The notes below the pieces were generated by a model. It was not told the DNA's origin. It worked only from the letters and a program-made list of their open reading frames with translations, and ran no database searches. A DNA stretch of 64,000 nucleotides from JBFWPF01 sp050250135. GTDB taxonomy: Bacteria > Chlamydiota > Chlamydiia > Chlamydiales > JAFEGQ01. Shown here one piece after another: positions 8,529-16,959 of the stretch. The DNA lies in contig JBFWPF010000004.1 of assembly GCA_050250135.1 (NCBI GenBank), positions 1 through 64,000 of the forward strand, written 5' to 3'. A program made the position numbers and the translations under genes. Numbering within the stretch: position 1 is the first letter of the stretch; each line of letters starts with the position of its first letter.

Positions 8529-10190
8529 TTAAGCAGCTTGCAGAGAGTAGGTTGTCGTGTTCCAGGGCCAGCCTAGGGCGCGCATCACATCGGAGGTGGT
8601 GATCGGAAGGTAATAGAGGGTGGAGGGGCCAGGGAGTGTGTTGAAGTGAAAACCCAAACGGCTAAGGAACTTCCGAATAGTGGAGGAGCCAAAGTTGACG
8701 GGGGAGGTAAGGGTCTCGGTTGGCTGCCACAGGTCGATAGGGGGGAGGGGCTGGTGGGCCAGGTCGCCGAGGGCTAGCCGGGTCCTCTCAAGCTCCTTGG
8801 CCCACTCGTAGGCGGTGGGAAGGGAAGCGTGGGGATCCGTTGCGCAGGCCCAGCAGCGGGCCCTAAGGGCGGCCACAGCCGGCTCGTCGCCATAGGTGGC
8901 AAAGACCGGCTTGCAGATCTCGCGGATGTTGTAGGCTAAGTTGCGCAGGTCGGACCGCTCAGGGAAATTATCCCAAGTCGGAAGGGGGTGGGCAAGGCCC
9001 AGGTCGCTCAGCTTGCCGGTGTGGAGGCCGTCAGCGCGGACCAGCATATTTCCCAGATGGAGGTCCCCATGGCTATAGCCGGCCCTGTGAAGGTCCCCAA
9101 GGCCGAGGGAGACCCCCTCCATCACATGAAGCCTATCAGCGGCGGTCGAGCTGGGCCACTCATAGTAGTGCCAGCCGTCGGTATCCATCAGCTCTTCAAT
9201 GAGGCAGAGCTTCTGGCCATAGTACTGATGACTGTACTGAAGGGAGAGCTCAGCGCCCCCGGCGATGTGAGCTGAACGAATGCTCTTGGCAAGGGCATCT
9301 TCCGCCAGGGCCATGTCGACGTGATGCCGGACCGTTAGCTCAGCCATCCGCTTGGCATGCCCATTCTCAATCTTCAGGCAGACGTAGGCCCGTTTGAAGG
9401 CGCCAGAGCCGAGCGGCTCAATCCCCCCCTTGGTTTTGAGGTGGATGTAGAGGCCCTCTGGGGTGAGGGTAATCGAGCGAGGGAGCGCTTCCAAGGAGCC
9501 TTTGATGCGGGTCGCCTCGAGGACGGCGTGGCTTTCGCTGTAGTCGAGAATAGCGTCGAATTCAGACCGGGTTAGCCCCGTCTTCATCCCCTGGATTTCC
9601 TCCCACAGTTGAGCCCGCAGATCGATAGCAGGGGGAAGATCGATCGGCAGAGGAGGGGGGGTCTGCCACCCCTCCCGAAGCTGGAACGCTGCCCCGACAA
9701 GACGCATCAAGGCCAGGCCTACCTTGCTGAGAGCCTGCACCCGCTCCTCGGCCTCGCTGGCCTCTTGAAACTCGGTAAGCGACTGGGTGAAAAGGGAGGC
9801 GGCCACGACCTCGGGCCGCTTGAAAAACAGGGAGGCGATAAAGAGGACCTGATTGGCTGCCCGCGCGGCGGCCTTCAGGTCCTGCCCCTCATAAAGGTCA
9901 AAGGCGATCTGGGCGAGGGCCTGGTAGATCGGAACGAGCGCCGGCCTAAAGAGGGAGAGCGTCACATGAGCTGTGGTGTGGCTCAAGAGGAGAGCCCCCT
10001 CTTGGAACTCGCCAGAATAAAGGCGGTAGGCACCGAGCCCGAGTTGGTAAGCGCTGCAGGCCAGCGAGACAGGACGGGCGATAGGGCGCCCCATCAGGAG
10101 AAAAGGGACCAACCCACTAAGGGCGCGAAAAGGCCCTTTAGCGGAATGGATAATGGGGTCGGGTCTAGCGGCAAAATCGATTTGGTCCAT
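8529..10190 (-). CDS. protein-kinase-like protein with hydrophobic N-terminal domain
   Basis: 553 residues. Residues 20-170 form a helical, largely hydrophobic domain, possibly membrane-associated. The C-terminal part is a kinase fold with the expected residues: glycine loop GSGAFKRAYV (261-270), candidate ATP-binding Lys273, catalytic loop HGDLHLGN (Asp376, Asn381) and the metal-binding DLG at 396-398. HGDLHxxN is typical of atypical/aminoglycoside-type kinases rather than Hanks kinases. A kinase joined to a hydrophobic domain next to other membrane-hairpin genes suggests a host-directed effector; the substrate is unknown. It has a consensus promoter with almost no leader (10202-10230). Confidence 0.7.
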   Translation of the reverse strand: MDQIDFAARPDPIIHSAKGPFRALSGLVPFLLMGRPIARPVSLACSAYQLGLGAYRLYSGEFQEGALLLSHTTAHVTLSLFRPALVPIYQALAQIAFDLYEGQDLKAAARAANQVLFIASLFFKRPEVVAASLFTQSLTEFQEASEAEERVQALSKVGLALMRLVGAAFQLREGWQTPPPLPIDLPPAIDLRAQLWEEIQGMKTGLTRSEFDAILDYSESHAVLEATRIKGSLEALPRSITLTPEGLYIHLKTKGGIEPLGSGAFKRAYVCLKIENGHAKRMAELTVRHHVDMALAEDALAKSIRSAHIAGGAELSLQYSHQYYGQKLCLIEELMDTDGWHYYEWPSSTAADRLHVMEGVSLGLGDLHRAGYSHGDLHLGNMLVRADGLHTGKLSDLGLAHPLPTWDNFPERSDLRNLAYNIREICKPVFATYGDEPAVAALRARCWACATDPHASLPTAYEWAKELERTRLALGDLAHQPLPPIDLWQPTETLTSPVNFGSSTIRKFLSRLGFHFNTLPGPSTLYYLPITTSDVMRALGWPWNTTTYSLQAA

Positions 10191-10201
10191 AATCGCACGA
10201 G

Positions 10202-10230
10202 ATTATAGACCAATCTCGATTATTTGTAAA
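10202..10230 (-). promoter_or_regulatory. near-consensus sigma70-like promoter for the kinase-like gene
   Basis: On the minus strand TTTACA (10225-10230), 17-base spacer, perfect TATAAT (10202-10207). Expected transcription start near 10195, only about 5 bases before the ATG, so the mRNA may be nearly leaderless. The -35 box overlaps the end of the upstream gene. Confidence 0.7.
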
Positions 10231-10495
10231 AGCTTGTTCGCCCTAGCCAGTTATGAATTAACCCGATAAGCCCAAAGAAGATGAACATGTCGGCAAATCC
10301 ATAGATCATCCCAACAATGCTTCCGGTCCAGGAAATTTTATATCCTGGATAGATGCTTGTTAGGATATTGAGCCACGCGCTCCCATAGCTAAACCAGATG
10401 TTGAGCCAGGTGACAATAAGCGTACAAATGCCGAAAACAATCCCGGCTGCTAGTCCAAGTCTTACTGGACTAATGGGTTCTGTGCCCTTCTTCAT
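10220..10495 (-). CDS. small membrane protein of the 'bacteriophage holin'-like type
   Basis: 91 residues from the ATG at 10495, chosen because GGAGGAGGAG lies just before it; the frame opens earlier at 10513. Two hydrophobic segments (about 12-35 and 55-80) flank a short polar loop. The pattern SPVRLGLAAGI..SWTGSIVGMIYGFADMF resembles small chromosomal proteins often annotated as phage holin, which are usually not phage-linked. No phage genes are near. The function is unknown. Confidence 0.6.
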   Translation of the reverse strand: MKKGTEPISPVRLGLAAGIVFGICTLIVTWLNIWFSYGSAWLNILTSIYPGYKISWTGSIVGMIYGFADMFIFFGLIGLIHNWLGRTSFYK

Positions 10496-10640
10496 TACTC
10501 CTCCTCCATCCATTAGGGGGTTTCCCCTCTATTAAAATAATTAGTATATTTTTGACTACCCCTTGATATCAGGGATACCCTCCCCTTCAGGCGGCCGAGG
10601 GCTTGCCGCAGCTCCGGCCGCGACCCGGTCCCTCTGGATT

Positions 10641-10754
10641 TTTGCCACAGAGAGCACAGAGGGAGGCAGAGGCGGTCCTATTCCTCCGGAACAAGACCAC
10701 ATGCCTGCTCCCTAGGGGATAAGCCCCTGGGGAGCAATCCCAACGTTCCCATCG
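10641..10754. repeat. intergenic composite repeat, copy 1
   Basis: The 275-base gap at 10514-10788 has no gene. It contains a CACAGAG-type module (10643-10662) and the block CCCCTGGGGAGCAATCCCA at 10724-10742, continuing with similarity to about 10754. Both modules recur at 37494-37640, the CACAGAG module in opposite orientation. The CACAGAG sequence is a kind of dispersed repeat common in environmental genomes. Confidence 0.6.
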
Positions 10755-10788
10755 AATACCTCCCCATTTCGGCCAAGTGGGGAATAGG

Positions 10789-12216
10789 TTATCCCTTGAT
10801 AACGAGGTGGGGTTTGAGGCGGACGACCCGCCTCGCAAGGCCGGCCTCTTCGACCGCCTCTACGACGGTATCCACATCTTTATAGGCATCGGGCATCTCT
10901 TCGGTGATCGTCCGCATGGAGGTGGCCCGGACGGTGACCCCTTGCGCCTCCATATAATGGAGGGGATCCCGCCCCCGCCAGGCGGCCGAGGATTTGTGGC
11001 GGCTCCGGGCCCGCCCCGCCCCATGACAGGAGGAGCAAAAGGTGAGGGGGTTGCCCTGGCCGACCATCAGGTGGCTCGCCCGCCCCATATCTCCGGGGAC
11101 GAGGACCGGCTGGCCGGTGGGGCGGTAGAGGGGGGCAAGCTCGGGAGCGCCGGGACCGTAGGCGCGGGTCGCCCCTTTTCTGTGTACGCATAACATACGC
11201 CTTTTCCCCTCTACGGTGTGCTCTTCGAACTTGGCGATGTTGTGGCAGACGTCGTAGACGAGGCGGACCTGTTCGGGAGGGATATTCAGGATCTCATGGA
11301 TCCCTTGCCGGATCTCGTGGAGGATCTGCTGCCGGTTGTTGAAGGCAAAGTTGGCCGCAGCGGCCATGGCAGAGAAGTACCCTTTGCCAAGGTCGCTTTT
11401 GATCGGGGCGCAGACAAGCTGCCGGTCGGGGAGCCCCTTGTCGAGGCCGGCCCGGACAAAGGTGTTGAGGGTATCTTGGCAGACCTGGTGGCCAAAGCCG
11501 CGTGAGCCCGAGTGGATAAGGAGGTAGGTCTGCCCCTCTTCGATATTCCAGGCAGAGGCGATCTCGGGGAGGAAGGTCTTTTGGACGGTGCCGAGCTCGA
11601 CAAAGTGGTTGCCCGAGCCGATCGAGCCGAGCTGCTTTTGGCCGCGGCGGCGGGCGTAATCGGAGACGGCGTCGATGGAGCCGCCGGCGATGCAGCCGAG
11701 GCTCTCGGTGTGGTCGAGGTCGGAGGCAAAGCCGTAGCCATGCTCGACCGACCAGCGAGCTCCCTGCTCGAGGAGCTGCCGGTAGTCCCGGTCGGAGAGG
11801 CCCCGCTTCTCTTTGTGGCCCCGGCCAACGCCCGAGGGGACGAGGTGGAAGAGGCGCTCGATAAGGCGGTCCCGCGTGCCCCCTTTGATATCGCTAAAGG
11901 GGAGGGGGAGGAGGGCAAGGCGGACGCCGCAGTTGATGTCGTAGCCGACCCCTCCAGGGCTGATGACGCCGGTATCGGGATCCATCGCGGCGACGCCGCC
12001 GATCGGAAAGCCGTAGCCCCAATGGATGTCGGGCATCGCAATGCTGTAGCCGACGATGCCGGGGAGATGGGCGACATTGGCTACCTGCTCGAGCGGCTTG
12101 TCGATCTCTAGCTCTTTTATCAGACCTTCAGTGGCGATGACGAGGCCAGGAACACGCATCCCGCCCGTTTTAGGCAGCTCATAGGTGGCCGGACCGATCT
12201 TCTTCAGCTCAGACAT
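10789..12216 (-). CDS. rtcB: RtcB RNA-splicing/repair ligase
   Basis: Joins 2',3'-cyclic-phosphate or 3'-phosphate RNA ends to 5'-OH ends using GTP and Mn2+. 475 residues, full length. Signature residues: metal-binding DINCGVR (Asp93, Cys96), SGNHFVE, the HSGSRGFGHQV block, and HGAGRARSR with the His that is guanylylated. The 5' end overlaps the upstream ThpR-archease gene by 8 bases, so ligase, cyclic phosphodiesterase and archease activator are co-expressed. The intergenic repeat 10641-10754 follows the stop. Confidence 0.95.
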   Translation of the reverse strand: MSELKKIGPATYELPKTGGMRVPGLVIATEGLIKELEIDKPLEQVANVAHLPGIVGYSIAMPDIHWGYGFPIGGVAAMDPDTGVISPGGVGYDINCGVRLALLPLPFSDIKGGTRDRLIERLFHLVPSGVGRGHKEKRGLSDRDYRQLLEQGARWSVEHGYGFASDLDHTESLGCIAGGSIDAVSDYARRRGQKQLGSIGSGNHFVELGTVQKTFLPEIASAWNIEEGQTYLLIHSGSRGFGHQVCQDTLNTFVRAGLDKGLPDRQLVCAPIKSDLGKGYFSAMAAAANFAFNNRQQILHEIRQGIHEILNIPPEQVRLVYDVCHNIAKFEEHTVEGKRRMLCVHRKGATRAYGPGAPELAPLYRPTGQPVLVPGDMGRASHLMVGQGNPLTFCSSCHGAGRARSRHKSSAAWRGRDPLHYMEAQGVTVRATSMRTITEEMPDAYKDVDTVVEAVEEAGLARRVVRLKPHLVIKG

Positions 12217-12982
12217 CGACGATCATCTCCCAATGGAGGAGCCCCTCCGTTTCGACAATTTCCCCATGGAAGCTGACCGCCTTGAAGGGGCAGCCGCTTT
12301 CGGCATCGGTTTCGGCGATCTGGGCATTGAGGGCAATGATAATCTCGGTGAGGTCGTGCTGGGGAGTGGGCCATCCAAAAACGGGCGGGTAGTGGAAGCC
12401 GAGGGCGAGAAGGGCGCCCAGGTGGAGCTGTTCGGGTGTCTCGCCCCAGATGTGGAAGGCGATATCGGCGGTGTGGGGGATCTCTTCAAAGGGAGGGCGC
12501 ACCTTAATTCGGTAGTGGGAGCGGTATTTTGAAGCGCCGAGGCTCTCGTAGAGGTGGAGATCGCCGAGGTAGCAGGGTAGGGGGATAAAGGTCTCCTTCC
12601 ATGCTTTGAAATCGCGGGGCTCTCTTGCGATGGTGATGTGATTGAGGAGGGGTCTATCGGGGTGGGAGGGCGTAAGGCCAGCTTGCAGGCATCTCTGGAC
12701 AAGGTTAGCGGCATAAGGGGAGAGGTCCTGCAGAAGCTCAAAATGGTAGGCAGCGACGTGGGGATGGCGCTCGGGGAGAAACACTAGCCTGTCGATCAAG
12801 GCGGCCTTCCCCACAGCAAAGGGCGCCTCCAACTCTTGTGCGATCTCCAGTGCCTTCTCAAGGGGGGCATTGCCAAGGAACGCGAGGGTAAGGTGGCGCG
12901 CCTCCTCATCGAGAACCCGTCCCGCAGGAAAGTTCTCCGGCCACGGTGCATGCGTCTCTAACGCAAAGAAGAGGTTGCCCAT
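12209..12982 (-). CDS. fusion of RNA 2',3'-cyclic phosphodiesterase (ThpR/LigT) and archease
   Basis: 257 residues. The N-terminal half is a 2H phosphoesterase with both catalytic motifs, HLTLAFLG (His30) and HITIAR (His115). The C-terminal part (about 164-257) looks like archease: IPHTADIAFHIWG followed by a final AVSFHGEIVE..WEMIVDV strand pair. The archease part is about 94 residues against roughly 140 in stand-alone archease, so its middle is shortened. Archease is the known activator of RtcB guanylylation, and this gene overlaps rtcB. The fusion links RNA-end processing with ligase activation in one polypeptide. ATG at 12982 chosen. Confidence 0.85.
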   Translation of the reverse strand: MGNLFFALETHAPWPENFPAGRVLDEEARHLTLAFLGNAPLEKALEIAQELEAPFAVGKAALIDRLVFLPERHPHVAAYHFELLQDLSPYAANLVQRCLQAGLTPSHPDRPLLNHITIAREPRDFKAWKETFIPLPCYLGDLHLYESLGASKYRSHYRIKVRPPFEEIPHTADIAFHIWGETPEQLHLGALLALGFHYPPVFGWPTPQHDLTEIIIALNAQIAETDAESGCPFKAVSFHGEIVETEGLLHWEMIVDV

Positions 12983-13009
12983 CTCTTCATGGTAGCACGA
13001 TTAGGAAAC

Positions 13010-13039
13010 TTGACAATGGGGCGGTTTCGCCACTACATT
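13010..13039 (+). promoter_or_regulatory. sigma70-like promoter with very short leader
   Basis: TTGACA (13010-13015), 18-base spacer, TACATT (13034-13039). The predicted start near 13046 leaves only about 5 bases before ATG 13051, and no Shine-Dalgarno is seen. Confidence 0.5.
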
Positions 13040-13050
13040 CTTCGCCCAAT

Positions 13051-15513
13051 ATGGAACCCACTTCAGTAAAGCTGCCTGAACTTCCCCTCCCACCCCCCCT
13101 TGGGCTCCATTTGGACCCGAAAGGGCTCGCCCTGAACGTTAAGGCCTACTTCACGCCCGAGCGTCGCGAGGCCAAATGGAAAGAGATCAAGATGGGGAGC
13201 TATGAGTCGCCCGCAAGCGCCCTTTGGTTTCAGCTGCTCGAGGACTTTTGCAAGCTGCCCGAAACCAAATCCCAGCAGTTGATCCCCTCGCTGATTGCCC
13301 TCTTCGACGCAGAACGTAGGATCTCCCAGTTGGAGCACTACTGCATAGGGTGGTACCTCTCTGCCGACCCTGATCGCATTGAAACGGCCCCGGAGGTGCA
13401 CAAGAAGGCAGTCGGGCTGCTTGACACGGCCATTGGGGGCTTGAGTACCTGGAAAGATGACACGGGGTTAAAGGGGACCCTCCCCACCCTAATCGACCAT
13501 GTTCGGCTCCTCCGAGATGGGGTGGCGCTCCAGCCGGGCTGGGCCCTCTTGCCGAGGGGCCAGAAGCTCTCCTTTTCTGAGGGGTGCGCCTCCGTTGTGC
13601 AGCGGATCCAAAGGGTGGAGGCTGGAGAGCGGCGGCTAGCCCTTTGGGCAGGAACCATAGCCTCAAAGGAGCTGAGCCAGGATCTGAAGCAATTTACCGG
13701 TGAGGCGATCGGCCTCTACAAGCGTTGGTCCGACCCCAAAAATAGCCCCACCATCGAGGAGGTCACTCTACTGGCGCAAAGGTGGGATGCCTTCAATGAC
13801 CCCTTCTTTGAGAAGGTAGGCAAGCATTTCGACCAGATCAACCTAGAGTGGTACGAGAAAGGAGAGCATCAGCGCGAGCGGATCTTCTTTCTCGACGGCT
13901 TTTTGACCGCGCCAATAGGTTACCTCAACACCTCAACCCGCCTCTCCCTCAATGCCAATACCCTCCGGAACACCACTGCGGCCCGTTTTGTGGAGGTCTG
14001 GAAGGAGATGCTGCTCCTAAAATTGCCCGTGGAAAGGGTGAATGAGGGGTGGAACGAGCTTCTGCCTATAGCCGAGTGGGAGAAGCGGTGGCCGGAGGGG
14101 GGAAACGCCTATAGAGAGGTCATCGAAAGCCATCGATTCCATTTTGCCAAAATAGTTCAGACGCTGAGCCGGATAGAAGGGCGGCTCAAGGTTATTGAAG
14201 GGGCACAAAAGGTCACAACCGAGCAGCTGGCCCAGGAGCACCTGGCATTGATCCAGCTCCTAGGCCGGTGTCAGCTGGTTTTGGAGGGGTTGCACGAGCC
14301 CCTTTTCGACTTTCAGGGGCTTTTGAGTCGACGCGAAGATAAGCCGCTCGAGTTCTGGGAGGACTGCCAGCTTGCAGTTGAGGGGTATGTGGTCCTGAAG
14401 GGCCTCCTCACCGCTATCTTGCGGACTGCCCGCCGGATTACCCTTACCGGCTTTACCCCAGCCAAGAAGCAGAAAAGGAGGACAGCCCCCTGGCAGCCCT
14501 GGGGAGTATCGGCGACGGTCCAGCCTCCCAAGATAGAAGCGGGCTTAAAGGTTGAGCACAAGCTTGGGGAAGAGGTCTCCCCGTTTGAGGCCCGGGCCTA
14601 CTTGCGCGATCTGATCCATCTGGCTGGGGAGGGCGCGATCGATCTCTATAGTGCCCTCTACCCGGTTACGCCTGAGGAGCACCTGAGCACCCTCTATGAC
14701 CTTGCCCTGTTGGATGAGATGATCCGCTTTCCTGGGTTAGAGCATCCCCAAAAGGCGAAGCGGGCGGGGGAGCTATGGGAGACCTTCAATACCCCCTCTC
14801 CTCAGGTGCTAGAGGAGATGAAGGAGAGGACCCTAGCGCTAATTGGGGCACTGGACAAGGAGGCGAAGAATCCCCCCCTCCCCGAAAAGCCCTTGCTGAA
14901 GGTAGTGCCGATTAAGCTTGGGGAGGTGGACTCTCTCGGTGCGGTTCCCTTAGTTCGTCCCACGCCAATCGATAGCAAACCGCGAGCTTTAAGCCGCATT
15001 GTCAGTTGCGTGAATATGATCATCTGTTGGAAAGCAAGCCCCTGCTTTGGAGAGAGGGGGATGAAGGAGCGGAGGGCCGATCGAAACCGGATTCTCTCTG
15101 AGGTGGAGCGGCTCCTCCCGATGCTTGGCGAAGCGATAGTGCAGGATGCCTCCAGCCCTAGGGCCGTTCGTGGTCGGTTTGAGCTTGCCCTTGATATCTT
15201 CCGTTTTGGGCATATAGCGGCACTGGCCCACCTCGACCTCTACCCGAATGGGCGCTACCTGCTCGATGAGCCGGCTACGCCTCATACAACCTGGCGCTAC
15301 TCAGAGGATCTACTGAAGCTCAACGAGCTCCTCGTGGCCTGTCACCAGAAGAGCGGGTTTCCCGATCTCACAACTCAGCCGTGGATCAAGGAATTGTCCC
15401 TCCAGCTGCGCGCCGAAGGGCCGAAGGCAGAACTGGAGATCGAATACCTCTACTCCCTTATCGATTTGATTTATCAGACGATACTAAGCGGCTTCCCCCA
15501 GCCGACGCTGTAG
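13051..15513 (+). CDS. large uncharacterised soluble protein
   Basis: 820 residues from ATG 13051; the frame stays open upstream to 12946, but that would overlap the divergent ThpR-archease start and its composition is non-protein-like. No signal peptide, membrane segment or recognised domain. The sequence is rich in Leu, Glu, Lys and Trp and looks alpha-helical throughout (for example LEDFCKLPETKSQQLIPSL, LLQLGR-type heptads). It is transcribed from its own likely promoter. A TTTATCAGAC motif lies near its 3' end. I cannot assign a function; a helical scaffold or effector is possible. Confidence 0.75.
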   Translation: MEPTSVKLPELPLPPPLGLHLDPKGLALNVKAYFTPERREAKWKEIKMGSYESPASALWFQLLEDFCKLPETKSQQLIPSLIALFDAERRISQLEHYCIGWYLSADPDRIETAPEVHKKAVGLLDTAIGGLSTWKDDTGLKGTLPTLIDHVRLLRDGVALQPGWALLPRGQKLSFSEGCASVVQRIQRVEAGERRLALWAGTIASKELSQDLKQFTGEAIGLYKRWSDPKNSPTIEEVTLLAQRWDAFNDPFFEKVGKHFDQINLEWYEKGEHQRERIFFLDGFLTAPIGYLNTSTRLSLNANTLRNTTAARFVEVWKEMLLLKLPVERVNEGWNELLPIAEWEKRWPEGGNAYREVIESHRFHFAKIVQTLSRIEGRLKVIEGAQKVTTEQLAQEHLALIQLLGRCQLVLEGLHEPLFDFQGLLSRREDKPLEFWEDCQLAVEGYVVLKGLLTAILRTARRITLTGFTPAKKQKRRTAPWQPWGVSATVQPPKIEAGLKVEHKLGEEVSPFEARAYLRDLIHLAGEGAIDLYSALYPVTPEEHLSTLYDLALLDEMIRFPGLEHPQKAKRAGELWETFNTPSPQVLEEMKERTLALIGALDKEAKNPPLPEKPLLKVVPIKLGEVDSLGAVPLVRPTPIDSKPRALSRIVSCVNMIICWKASPCFGERGMKERRADRNRILSEVERLLPMLGEAIVQDASSPRAVRGRFELALDIFRFGHIAALAHLDLYPNGRYLLDEPATPHTTWRYSEDLLKLNELLVACHQKSGFPDLTTQPWIKELSLQLRAEGPKAELEIEYLYSLIDLIYQTILSGFPQPTL

Positions 15514-15547
15514 CCCTCTGGTTGTCATTTTCTCTAGCTTGGCCTAT

Positions 15548-15720
15548 TTAGGGCGTGTAATCAACTAGCTCTCCTTGATCTCCAGGGGAAAGCTGGGCTC
15601 CCAGAGAGGTTTCCTCGTCTCGGACAGGGCGCTTTGGCCCTGCCCTTCGACTCGGAAACATCCCTGGAAACCCCCTTTCCCTCTGGATATCAAGGACATT
15701 TAATTGATTACACGCCCTAA
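15548..15720. mobile_element. MITE-like element, 173 bp, TA-flanked terminal inverted repeats
   Basis: Terminal arms TTAGGGCGTGTAATCAACTA (15548-15567) and TAATTGATTACACGCCCTAA (15701-15720) are inverted repeats with one mismatch. The interior continues the symmetry (TCCTTGATCTCCAG near the left against CTGGATATCAAGGA near the right), so the whole element can fold into one long hairpin. The TA at both ends fits TA target duplication as in IS630/Tc1 relatives (inference). A lone terminal arm recurs at 37467-37487. The element ends 6 bases before the MFS start codon. Confidence 0.8.
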
Positions 15721-15726
15721 CCCGCT

Positions 15727-16959
15727 ATGTTCATTGACAATGGCGCCCGCCGCTCCTACATCGCTGTCCTGGTCACCTACGCCCTCGACCTAATCGGCTT
15801 CTCGATCGTCTTTCCGGTGCTCGCCCCCCTCTTTCTCCACCCGATGTATGGCTTTTTCCCCGCCGAAACCTCCGAGCTCTTCCGAACCACGATGCTGGGA
15901 GTGGCCTTTGCCCTCTTCTCCCTTGCCCAATTTTTTGCAGCGCCGATGCTCGGAGCGGCGGCCGACCACATCGGGCGGCGGAAGGTCTTCCTGATTACGA
16001 TTGCTTTGAGTGTGGTCGGCTACGGGGTTTTGGCTTTGAGTGTGATGTGGGACAACCTCTGGCTGCTGCTTCTAGGCCGCCTCTGGACCGGCTCCTGCTC
16101 GGGTAATGCGGCCATCGCCCAGTCGGCCGTTGCCGACATCGCCTACCCGGAGCACCGAGCTAAGGCCTTTGGTTACCTAAACGGAATTGGCGGTGTCGGC
16201 TTTGTGGTGGGCCCCTTCCTTGGCGGCCTCCTCGCTGAGCCCGAATGGCTAGGCGGATCGATCCCCTTCCTCTTTGTTGGCGCCGTCTCTATCCTCAATC
16301 TCCTTATCGTCTACGCCTTCTTCTCCGAAACCTACCTCCCCCACGCAGAGGGGCCGCTGATGAAAGGGCTTGTCCGCTCCTTCCGCAACCTCCACCTTGT
16401 TTTCCAGATGCCAGCGCTTCGCACGATGATCCTCCTCTACTTCGTCTTTCTTGCTGCCGACTCGATGTTCCTCACCTTTTTGCCCACCTATTTTGTGCAG
16501 CGGTTCAATCTCAAGCCCGATCTGATCGGGGATATCTACGCCTACACCTCGATCATTTGGATGGTAATGCTGCTGGTCATCAACAGGGAGCTGCTCAAGT
16601 GGTGTTCCTTGCGGGTCCTTTCGCTATGGGGCAGCCTGGTTTTTGGCCTTTCGGTGATTCTCATGATGCTGATGCCGAATCCTTGGTGGATTCTCCCCGT
16701 GCTGGTTCCCGCCGTTGCGGGAGCGGCCCTAGCCTACTCCAATATGGGAGCAATGGTCTCCCATGCCGCCCCACCCGATTACCAGGGGCGGGCCCTCGGC
16801 GCCTCCACCTCAGCCCTCTCCCTCTCCCAAATTGCGGCGTCGCTACTAGCAGGGCCGCTTGCTGGGCTCAACGATTACCTCCCCCTCAGTGTCGGGGCGG
16901 CGTGTGCCCTATTAACCGCCCTCCTTCTCACCAATCGGAGGTGTGCCGGTGACACCTGA
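15727..16959 (+). CDS. MFS transporter, TetA-like (DHA1)
   Basis: 410 residues, 12 predicted membrane segments. The loop 2-3 signature ADHIGRRKVFL and the segment-5 region GVGFVVGPFLGGLLAEPEW are typical of drug/proton antiporters of the TetA-like group. Only 6 bases of sequence separate the start from the MITE-like element, so its promoter must lie in or before that element. The stop overlaps the start of the monooxygenase fusion gene by 11 bases. Export of a compound made or modified by that enzyme is a reasonable guess; the substrate is unknown. Confidence 0.85.
   Translation: MFIDNGARRSYIAVLVTYALDLIGFSIVFPVLAPLFLHPMYGFFPAETSELFRTTMLGVAFALFSLAQFFAAPMLGAAADHIGRRKVFLITIALSVVGYGVLALSVMWDNLWLLLLGRLWTGSCSGNAAIAQSAVADIAYPEHRAKAFGYLNGIGGVGFVVGPFLGGLLAEPEWLGGSIPFLFVGAVSILNLLIVYAFFSETYLPHAEGPLMKGLVRSFRNLHLVFQMPALRTMILLYFVFLAADSMFLTFLPTYFVQRFNLKPDLIGDIYAYTSIIWMVMLLVINRELLKWCSLRVLSLWGSLVFGLSVILMMLMPNPWWILPVLVPAVAGAALAYSNMGAMVSHAAPPDYQGRALGASTSALSLSQIAASLLAGPLAGLNDYLPLSVGAACALLTALLLTNRRCAGDT

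Noticed and set aside
10220..10495. Holin of a prophage
   Set aside because: No other phage genes nearby; such proteins occur alone on many chromosomes.
12946..13050. N-terminal extension of the 820-residue protein from the upstream in-frame ATG
   Set aside because: It overlaps the divergent ThpR-archease start, would lie before the likely promoter, and its composition is not protein-like.
16245..16952. Plus-strand frame of 235 codons within the MFS gene
   Set aside because: Arg/Pro/Leu-rich shadow; the MFS frame has clear membrane segments and motifs.
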